NCBI GenBank assembly: GCA_900545955.1
Contig: URAU01000004.1
Coordinates: forward strand, 62,001-126,000
DNA: 64,000 nucleotides
Direction: 5' to 3'
From: an uncultured Porphyromonadaceae bacterium
GTDB taxonomy: Bacteria > Bacteroidota > Bacteroidia > Bacteroidales > Muribaculaceae
Position numbers and translations under genes: made by a program. The notes beneath the pieces are model-generated. The model searched no databases. It was given only the letters and a program-made list of their open reading frames with translations, and had not been told where the DNA came from. Shown piece after piece: positions 57,663-64,000 of the stretch; positions within the stretch are counted from its first letter, which is position 1, and each line of letters opens with the position of its first letter.

Positions 57663-58469
57663 ATGACCAACCGATTAACCAGCAGCTTGCGCCCGGCGTC
57701 GGCCGCCGAGCGCAAGCTCATCGCTTCCCTGCGGCTGACGCGCCACCGCCGCGAGCATTCCCTTTTCGTAATCGAGGGGACGCGCGGCGTGCTTGATACG
57801 CTCGGACTGTTCCCGACGGCCATGCTTGTGGCTACCCCCGCATGGCTCGATGCCAACGCGTCGCGTCTCGACTCCCTGGCGGCTCCGCTGCTCACGGCTT
57901 CCGAGGGAGATATGGCCCGTATGTCGTCGCAGAAAACTCCCCAGGGTGTGCTCGCAGTATGCCACATCCCCGAAATCAAGAGTGAGTTCATTCCCGACCC
58001 GCACAGCCTCGTTATCGCGCTCGACTGCGTTCAGGATCCGGGTAATCTCGGCACTATAATCCGTCTGGCCGACTGGTTCGGCGTCTCGACCATACTTGCC
58101 TCCACCGATACGGCCGACGTATACAACCCCAAGGTCGTACAGTCGACGATGGGTGCTCTTGCCCGCGTGGAGGTGCGCTACGTCGACCTCCCTGCCGAGC
58201 TTCGGCGTCTCGCCGGAGCCGGAATGCCGGTCTACGGAACTTTTCTCGACGGCTCCGACATCTACTGCTCGACCCTCACGGAGGGTGGGGTAGTGGTGAT
58301 GGGCAACGAGGGCAACGGCATCTCCCCAGAGGTTGAGCTGTGCGTTTCTTCGCGTCTGCTTATCCCTTCCTTCCCGCCGGGACGACAGAAAGTGGAGTCG
58401 CTCAACGTAGCTACGGCCACGGCCATTGTCCTTTCGGAATTCCGCCGACGCGCCTTGCCCGGTACATAA
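57663..58469 (+). CDS. SpoU/TrmH family RNA 2'-O-methyltransferase
   Basis: 268 aa from ATG 57663. An N-terminal substrate-binding region (KLIASLRLTRHRREHSLFVI, EGTRGVL) precedes the SPOUT knot: motif 1 ALDCVQDPGNLGTIIRLADW, motif 2 MGNEGNGIS and motif 3 IPSFPPGRQKVESLNVATAT (RlmB-type S-L-N-V). Likely methylates 23S rRNA or tRNA ribose; the exact site is unknown. Short gap to guaB and 20-bp gap to radA suggest one operon. Confidence 0.9.
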   Translation: MTNRLTSSLRPASAAERKLIASLRLTRHRREHSLFVIEGTRGVLDTLGLFPTAMLVATPAWLDANASRLDSLAAPLLTASEGDMARMSSQKTPQGVLAVCHIPEIKSEFIPDPHSLVIALDCVQDPGNLGTIIRLADWFGVSTILASTDTADVYNPKVVQSTMGALARVEVRYVDLPAELRRLAGAGMPVYGTFLDGSDIYCSTLTEGGVVVMGNEGNGISPEVELCVSSRLLIPSFPPGRQKVESLNVATATAIVLSEFRRRALPGT

Positions 58470-58489
58470 ATTTAAACTCTCTCCCGCCT

Positions 58490-59875
58490 ATGGCAAAACA
58501 GAAAGAAAAAACAGTATGGTTCTGCAATGAGTGTGGCGCCGACTCTCCCAAATGGGTGGGCCGCTGCCCGGCATGCGGCGCCTGGAACACGATGGTCGAG
58601 GAGCGTGTGGCTCCGAAGTCGGCCGACTCGTGGTCAGGGTCTCCGCGCAAGGGCGGAATCGTACAGCGTACGTCGCCCCAGCGCGTCAGCGAAATCAAGG
58701 CAGGCGACGAGACGCGTATCCATATGCCCTCCGAGGAGCTCAACCGCGTGCTCGGCGGTGGCCTCGTCAGCGGCTCGATGGTGCTTGTTGGCGGCGAACC
58801 CGGTATCGGCAAGTCCACGCTCGTGCTCCAGAACATCCTATCCATCAAATCGCGACGTATCCTCTACGTTTCGGGCGAGGAGAGCCCACAGCAGATCCGC
58901 ATGCGCGCCGACCGCATCGGGCGTCTGAGCGACAACTGTTATATCGTCACTGAGACGTCGCTCGAAAATATCTTTGAGCATATCCGCGAAATCGAGCCTC
59001 AGCTGCTTATAGTGGATTCCATCCAGACCGTCGCCTCCGATGCCCTGGAGTCGGCCGCAGGGTCGGTATCGCAGGTACGCGAATGCGCCGCCCGCCTGCT
59101 CCGTTACGCCAAGACTGAAAATGTGCCGGTACTGCTTATCGGCCATATAAACAAGGAGGGCACGCTTGCGGGTCCGAAGGTGCTGGAGCATATCGTCGAC
59201 GCGGTCCTGCAGTTCGAGGGCGACCGTCAGTTCATGTACCGCATCCTGCGAGCCACCAAAAACCGTTTCGGTAACACCTCCGAGCTGGGCATCTACGAAA
59301 TGTGTCAGCGCGGACTGCGTGAAGTTACAAATCCTTCCGAGATGCTGCTGAGCCGCCACGACGGCCAGGACCTCTCGGGCTGCGCCATCGGCGTGACCAT
59401 CGAGGGCGTGCGTCCCTTCCTTATCGAGGCGCAGGCGCTAGTCTCGACGGCTGCCTACGGCACTCCGCAGCGCTCCGTCACCGGTTTCGACTCCAAGCGC
59501 ATGAATATGCTCCTTGCCGTGCTCGAGAAGCGTGTGGGCTTCAAACTCGCCCAGAAGGACGTGTTTCTCAACATTGCAGGAGGCCTGAAAGTGGCCGATC
59601 CGGCGCTCGACCTGGCCGTTATCGCGGCCATACTATCGTCGAATGTCGATATGCCTGTGGCGCGCACGGTCTGCCTCAGCGGCGAGGTGGGGCTCAGCGG
59701 CGAAATCCGCCCGGCCGGGCGCATGGAGCAGCGCGTGCGCGAAGCCGACAAGCTCGGCCTCGAGACCATTATAATTCCCAAGGATTCTCTCAAAGGAGTC
59801 GACCCCTCGCGCCTCAACATCAAGGTGGTAGAGGTGACGCGTGTAGAAGAAGCCTTCCGCCATCTGTTCGGCTGA
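58490..59875 (+). CDS. radA: DNA repair protein RadA (Sms)
   Basis: 461 aa from ATG 58490. C4 zinc finger Cys12/15/26/29 (FCNECGADSPKWVGRCPACG), RecA-like ATPase with Walker A GEPGIGKST, the RadA-specific KNRFGNTSELG motif and a C-terminal Lon-protease-like domain (AQKDVFLNIAGGLKVADPALD, LSGEVGLSGEIRPAGRMEQR). Branch-migration helicase acting in recombination. Downstream 155-bp spacer precedes the M16 gene. Confidence 0.96.
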   Translation: MAKQKEKTVWFCNECGADSPKWVGRCPACGAWNTMVEERVAPKSADSWSGSPRKGGIVQRTSPQRVSEIKAGDETRIHMPSEELNRVLGGGLVSGSMVLVGGEPGIGKSTLVLQNILSIKSRRILYVSGEESPQQIRMRADRIGRLSDNCYIVTETSLENIFEHIREIEPQLLIVDSIQTVASDALESAAGSVSQVRECAARLLRYAKTENVPVLLIGHINKEGTLAGPKVLEHIVDAVLQFEGDRQFMYRILRATKNRFGNTSELGIYEMCQRGLREVTNPSEMLLSRHDGQDLSGCAIGVTIEGVRPFLIEAQALVSTAAYGTPQRSVTGFDSKRMNMLLAVLEKRVGFKLAQKDVFLNIAGGLKVADPALDLAVIAAILSSNVDMPVARTVCLSGEVGLSGEIRPAGRMEQRVREADKLGLETIIIPKDSLKGVDPSRLNIKVVEVTRVEEAFRHLFG

Positions 59876-60030
59876 TTCTACCGTAGTCCTGATTTTTTTT
59901 CGGACGCGGATGCAACTTTTTTTGCTGCCGGTGCGTCTAATCCAAATGAACCGCCTCCAATACCGGGTGGAGTTTACGCCCCTTCCGGCACTGCTGATTC
60001 TGAAATTCATCCATTTAACTTACATATCCA

Positions 60031-62856
60031 ATGAAATTCAACTTCAAAACGCTGTTCGCCGCTTTCGCGATGGCCATGGTGACCTTCACCGGCTTCGCCC
60101 AGAAGCCCGACGAACTGCCGGCCGACCCGCAGGTGCGCCACGGTGTGCTCCCCAACGGCCTCAACTACTACATCCGCCACAACGAGACCCCCAAGGGTCA
60201 GGCAGACTTCTTCATCGCCCAGAAGGTCGGATCGATTCTTGAGAACGACGACCAGCGCGGTCTCGCCCACTTCCTGGAGCATATGTGCTTCAACGGAACC
60301 AAGAACTTCCCCGGCAACCAGCTCATAACCTGGCTTGAGTCGGTCGGCGTGAAATTCGGTCAGAACCTCAACGCCTATACCGGCACCGACGAGACCGTAT
60401 ACAACATCTCGGCCGTTCCCACCGCCCGCGTAGGTGTGCAGGACTCCTGCCTGCTCATTCTCCACGACTGGGCCGACGATCTCCTGCTCGACGGCGAGGA
60501 AATCGATAAGGAGCGCGGCGTGATCCACGAGGAATGGCGCTCAAGCAACGTGGGCCGCATGCGTATCCTCGAGCAGATTCTTCCCACCATGTATCCCGAG
60601 TCGAAGTACGGCTATCGTCTGCCTATCGGCACGATGGAGGTTGTCGACAATTTCCCCCACCAGGCGCTCCGCGACTACTACGAGGCGTGGTATCGTCCTG
60701 ACCAGCAGGGTATCATCGTGGTCGGCGACATCGATGTAGACCGCATCGAGGGCAAAATCAAGGAGCTCTTCGGTCCGATCGAGATGCCTGCCGACGCCAA
60801 GCCTCGCGAAATCGAGGAAGTTCCCGACACCGAAGGCACTATCTATGCCATCGGCGCCGACAAGGAGATGCAGTTCCCCATGTTCAACATCTTCTTCAAA
60901 AACGAGGTGATGCCCAAGGAGATGCGCAATACCATGATATATATGGTCAGCGACTACATCTTCGATATGATTTCCTCGATGCTCAACAACCGCTACGCCG
61001 AGCTGGCCAAGGACCCTTCCACACCCTTTGCCGTTGGCATGGCTGATTATTCCAACTACCTTCTTGCCAACTCTGAGGACGCTCTCTCGCTCACAGGCGT
61101 TGCCAAGGGCGACGATATGATTCCCGCTTTCAAGTCGGTATATCGTGAACTGCTCCGCGCTCTCCGCGGCGGCTTCACAATCACTGAGTACGACCGCGCA
61201 CGCAGCCAGTATCTCTCCGACCTCGAAAACGCTTACAACAACCGCGAGAAGCACGACAACACCGCCTACGCCCGCGAAATCGTGCGCCACTTCATCGACG
61301 GCACCCCCATGCCCGGCATCGAGTATGAGTACAACACCATGAGCCTTATGGCCAACAACGTACCCGTCGACGCCATCAACCAGACGCTCAAGCAGCTCAT
61401 CACCAACGACAACCGCGTCGTAATGGCCATGCTCCCCGAGAAGGAAGGCGTCAAGGTGCCCACCGCCGAGGAGCTTGCCGCAGCAATGGCCGAGGTCGAT
61501 GCCGAGAATATCGATGCTTTTGTCGACGAGGTGAAGGCCGAGCCGCTTATCCCGCAGCTGCCCGCTCCCGGCAAAATCGTCAGCGAGACTCCCGTGGAGA
61601 AGTGGGGCGCAACGAAGCTCACACTTTCCAATGGCGTTGAGGTAGTGGTGAAGCCCACTCAGTTCAAGGCCGACGAAATCCTCTTCGACGCTCAGGCTTT
61701 AGGCGGCACATCCGTGCTCCCCGACTCTTATGCCAGCACTCTCGTGCTCTTCCCCTATGCCGCCGATGCAGTTATGTCGCTCGGCGACTACACCAACAAG
61801 GACCTTCAGAAATTCCTCCAGGGCAAGCAGGTGAGCGTCGACCTCCAGTTCGGCAATTACCTCCGTGATGTGGCAGGCTCCACAACTCCCAAGGACCTCA
61901 AGACTGCCATGGAGATGCTTTATATGACTTTCACCAACTTCAACGTCGTGCCTTCTGAGTTCGAGGGCGTTCAGAAGCAGTTCGAAGGTGTGCTTAAAAA
62001 TCAGGTCAACAATCCCGAATATATCTTCCAGAGCCGCCTCCTCGAGAGCCTTTATGAGAATCCCCGTTCCCACGCTCTTTCCATTGAGGCCATCAACGGT
62101 GCCACAGCCGACCAGTTCAAGGACGTAGTGCGCAAGATGACTGCCAACGCAGCCGACTACACATTCTTCTTCGTAGGCAACATCGACATGGATACCTTCC
62201 GCCCGCTCGTGGAGCAGTATATCGCAACCCTCCCCGCCGATGCTGCTGCCAAGACCGTGAAGCCCGAGATTCTACCGAGCCTCCTGGTGAAAGCCGGCGA
62301 GAAGCAGACGGTTTCGTCGGCAAAGATGCAGACTCCGCAGACGTATGCTGCCGTAATCGAGTACGGCAACATCGACTATACGCCCAAAACACGTGCTCTG
62401 GCCAACGTAGCCGGTCAGATTCTCTCCAAGCGCTTCCTCGACAAGGTCCGTGAGGAGATGGGCGCCACATACTCCATCTGGGCCTCCGGATCGCTCGGCC
62501 GCGTGGACGACGGCCAGAACTTCACCATCCAGTCCACATTCCCCATGAAGCCCGAGATGCAGCAGCAGGTGCTCGACTACATCGCCCAGGAATTCAAGAA
62601 TATGGAGAGCAACGTAACTCCCGAGGAACTCGCCAAGGTGGTTGAGTTCTCCGTAAAGAATATCGAAGAAGCCAAGGAGAAGAACGGTGGATGGCTCAAC
62701 GGCATGGCCGGTGAGGCCCAGAACGGCGTCGACACCTTCAACGGAGCGGCCGACACCTACAAGGCCATTACTCCCGCCGACGTTCAGGACTTCATGAAAG
62801 CCGCCAACGCCCAGGGCAACTATCGCGTCGTGCTCCTCGAGCCCGCTGCCGAGTAA
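60031..62856 (+). CDS. M16 family zinc metallopeptidase, exported (second copy)
   Basis: 941 aa with signal peptide MKFNFKTLFAAFAMAMVTFTGFA. Zinc motif LAHFLEHMCFNG (His80, Glu83, His84) and downstream Glu in EEWRSS-type region; a second, inactive M16 half begins about residue 510. Resembles the PqqL-like zinc proteases. Paralogous in layout to the 21001-23958 gene but clearly divergent (CFNG rather than MFKG after the motif). Likely periplasmic peptide degradation. Confidence 0.94.
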   Translation: MKFNFKTLFAAFAMAMVTFTGFAQKPDELPADPQVRHGVLPNGLNYYIRHNETPKGQADFFIAQKVGSILENDDQRGLAHFLEHMCFNGTKNFPGNQLITWLESVGVKFGQNLNAYTGTDETVYNISAVPTARVGVQDSCLLILHDWADDLLLDGEEIDKERGVIHEEWRSSNVGRMRILEQILPTMYPESKYGYRLPIGTMEVVDNFPHQALRDYYEAWYRPDQQGIIVVGDIDVDRIEGKIKELFGPIEMPADAKPREIEEVPDTEGTIYAIGADKEMQFPMFNIFFKNEVMPKEMRNTMIYMVSDYIFDMISSMLNNRYAELAKDPSTPFAVGMADYSNYLLANSEDALSLTGVAKGDDMIPAFKSVYRELLRALRGGFTITEYDRARSQYLSDLENAYNNREKHDNTAYAREIVRHFIDGTPMPGIEYEYNTMSLMANNVPVDAINQTLKQLITNDNRVVMAMLPEKEGVKVPTAEELAAAMAEVDAENIDAFVDEVKAEPLIPQLPAPGKIVSETPVEKWGATKLTLSNGVEVVVKPTQFKADEILFDAQALGGTSVLPDSYASTLVLFPYAADAVMSLGDYTNKDLQKFLQGKQVSVDLQFGNYLRDVAGSTTPKDLKTAMEMLYMTFTNFNVVPSEFEGVQKQFEGVLKNQVNNPEYIFQSRLLESLYENPRSHALSIEAINGATADQFKDVVRKMTANAADYTFFFVGNIDMDTFRPLVEQYIATLPADAAAKTVKPEILPSLLVKAGEKQTVSSAKMQTPQTYAAVIEYGNIDYTPKTRALANVAGQILSKRFLDKVREEMGATYSIWASGSLGRVDDGQNFTIQSTFPMKPEMQQQVLDYIAQEFKNMESNVTPEELAKVVEFSVKNIEEAKEKNGGWLNGMAGEAQNGVDTFNGAADTYKAITPADVQDFMKAANAQGNYRVVLLEPAAE

Positions 62857-62899
62857 ATTCTTTCGAACAAAATCCCGGCTCTCCGGGAAATAATCCCCA

Positions 62900-62938
62900 T
62901 AAGGCGGGGTGTCGTTATCCGACACCCCGCCTTTCTTG
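62900..62938 (+). terminator. Terminator of the M16 gene
   Basis: AAGGCGGGGTGTCG-TTAT-CCGACACCCCGCCTT forms a ~14-bp stem followed by TCTTGTG. Again built on a GTGTC/GACAC core. The rest of the 355-bp spacer to the next gene holds an AT-rich stretch, a G7 run and a -7 box. Confidence 0.85.
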
Positions 62939-63050
62939 TGTTTTCATGCATCAGCCGAGAAAATAATTCAATATGCTAAATGACACTTTTTCAGTGAGTT
63001 ATGAATATTATTTACATTAATAAGCATATGTTAACTAATATTAGCTATTC

Positions 63051-63084
63051 GGGGGGGTAATTAATGAAGATATGTGTATATTTG
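63051..63084 (+). promoter_or_regulatory. Promoter with G7 tract at the -33 position
   Basis: TATATTTG (63077-63084) is a good -7 box. Exactly 19 nt upstream, where TTTG is expected, lies a run of seven G (63051-63057). No alternative -33 element is seen. The leader to the ATG at 63212 is about 120 nt. Confidence 0.6.
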
Positions 63085-63211
63085 CAAAGATTTATAAAAA
63101 GGTACCGCCAACGGCCATTCCGTTGTTTGCTGCCGGCGGTATTGAGATTGCAAATTTCACATTTAAATCGGATGTGGCAGCAGCCGAAAAATAAACCTAA
63201 CTCATTTCTAA

Positions 63212-63913
63212 ATGAAAAAGTTTTTCCTATTACTGACGTTGTTCAGCTTGGGTGCTACCCTGACACACGCACAGATTACAACGGGTGAAAACACCTCCCA
63301 GGTAGTACGTACCGGCAACCGTGCTGAAAAAGGCGACTTCGGTCTTTACCTCGGTGCCACTACCTCGATGTTCAAGAACATCACCAGCAGCAACATCGAC
63401 TTCTCCGCTCTCCCTCTGATCAACCTGAAATACATGGTTACCGACAAAGTCGAGGCTCGACTCGGAATCGAATGGTGGAAAAAATCCGATACTACCGACT
63501 ACGATGACTACAAGTATGTGGATAAGGAAACCAGCATGATGTTCTATCCCGGCGTTGCCTACCACTTCAACCGCTCCAACCTCCTCGACGTATATGTAGG
63601 TGGCGAACTTCCTATCGGCTGGGGCTCGAAAGGTACCAAGACAGAGTACGACGGCGGCGACGACTCGGATAATATCGGCAATAACTTCAATATCGGGCTG
63701 GGAGCTTTTATCGGTCTGCAGGCATACATCTGCAACCTTCCCCTTGCTATCGGCCTGGAGTATGGTGTAAGCGCCAAATATCACACCGCAAGCGACGGCA
63801 TTCTGAGCAAGGACGGTATGGTGATTGAAACCCCGGTTCAGGATGTCGACAACCGTCAGTTCAACATCGGCCACGACGCCCGCCTCACCCTCACCTATTT
63901 CTTTAAACTTTAA
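63212..63913 (+). CDS. Outer-membrane beta-barrel (porin-like) protein
   Basis: 233 aa with signal peptide MKKFFLLLTLFSLGATLTHA. Beta-strand pattern throughout: GDFGLYLGATTSMF, PLINLKYMVTDKVEARLGIEWWKK, MFYPGVAYHF, LDVYVGGELPIGWG, AFIGLQAYICN, and a final strand DARLTLTYFFKL ending in a Leu/aromatic. Fits the small OmpX/PorT-type barrels of Bacteroidetes. Function undetermined. The upstream in-frame-looking short ORF at 63064 is not supported. A lipoprotein gene follows 3 bp later. Confidence 0.8.
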   Translation: MKKFFLLLTLFSLGATLTHAQITTGENTSQVVRTGNRAEKGDFGLYLGATTSMFKNITSSNIDFSALPLINLKYMVTDKVEARLGIEWWKKSDTTDYDDYKYVDKETSMMFYPGVAYHFNRSNLLDVYVGGELPIGWGSKGTKTEYDGGDDSDNIGNNFNIGLGAFIGLQAYICNLPLAIGLEYGVSAKYHTASDGILSKDGMVIETPVQDVDNRQFNIGHDARLTLTYFFKL

Positions 63914-63916
63914 TCT

Positions 63917-64000
63917 ATGAAGATATTTAAAGTCATTTCGATATGCATAATCGCATTGATTTTCACATCGTGCGGTTCCGTGTCGCACAATCGGTCGTAT
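63917..64000 (+). CDS. Start of a lipoprotein gene (3' end outside window)
   Basis: ATG 63917, 3 bp after the barrel gene stop, opens a frame running off the window (28 codons seen). It encodes a lipoprotein signal with lipobox IFTSC and then GSVSHNRSY. Probably cotranscribed with the barrel gene; the mature domain is not visible. Confidence 0.7.
   Translation, partial: MKIFKVISICIIALIFTSCGSVSHNRSY

Noticed and set aside
63064..63288. 74-codon ORF upstream of the beta-barrel gene
   Set aside because: It overlaps the promoter and the first 77 bases of the true gene in another frame.

Overview
The window reads as a chromosomal segment of a Bacteroidales bacterium. Three things point there. 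First, the promoters: TAnnTTTG -7 boxes, several with TTTG 19-20 nt upstream, and almost no Shine-Dalgarno sequences. Second, the protein families: outer-membrane beta-barrels, SusA-like GH13, DUF3316, DUF4861, BspA-type LRR, four-helix-bundle suffix protein. Third, the KDG/DKI uronate operon. Relatively high GC and family content suggest Muribaculaceae, but that is inference. There are no rRNA genes, CRISPR arrays or complete insertion sequences. Most of the window is well-conserved core genome.

Layout. 1-10 kb: end of an outer-membrane barrel gene, an exported tricorn-like protease, a papain-fold (C1) peptidase, a large lipoprotein with a glycosidase-like core, a SusA-like alpha-glucan hydrolase, a phosphoesterase and a SPOR-like lipoprotein. 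10-19.6 kb: DUF486 membrane protein, four-helix-bundle protein, a 9-bp repeat array, tRNA-Met, topoisomerase IV subunit A, DUF3316 protein, an S41 lipoprotein and a coupled iron/corrinoid-type ABC uptake set. 19.7-30.7 kb: class II aldolase, M16 peptidase, trpS preceded by a second 9-bp array, amidase, YitT-family protein, TrpB2, GH43 and SIMPL protein. 30.7-36.9 kb (minus strand): a compact operon kduD - DUF4861 lipoprotein - orphan PTS EIIC - kdgK - eda - kduI for unsaturated uronates. 37-40.5 kb: pyrD, gamma-carbonic anhydrase-like protein and an M24 aminopeptidase.

40.8-54.6 kb is the deeply conserved translation/transcription cluster: tRNA-Thr, Tyr, Gly, Thr, tuf, tRNA-Trp, secE, nusG, rplK, rplA, rplJ, rplL, rpoB, rpoC. 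A GC-rich, apparently structured ~300-nt leader precedes rplK. A terminator plus an internal consensus promoter separate rplL from rpoB. 54.7-64 kb: an LRR surface protein with a C8 tract in its first codons, guaB, an SpoU-type methyltransferase, radA, a second M16 peptidase, a beta-barrel protein with a G7 tract at its promoter, and the start of a lipoprotein.

Functionally, the notable physiological unit is the uronate operon. It encodes all steps from DKI to pyruvate plus glyceraldehyde-3-phosphate, but its KduI carries a clear signal peptide and its only transporter candidate is a PTS EIIC without IIA/IIB partners. This suggests periplasmic isomerisation followed by non-phosphorylating uptake. 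The best non-coding leads are two arrays of related 9-bp units, a long palindromic element, a nested dyad before trpB2, the nusG-rplK leader and two homopolymer tracts at surface-protein genes.
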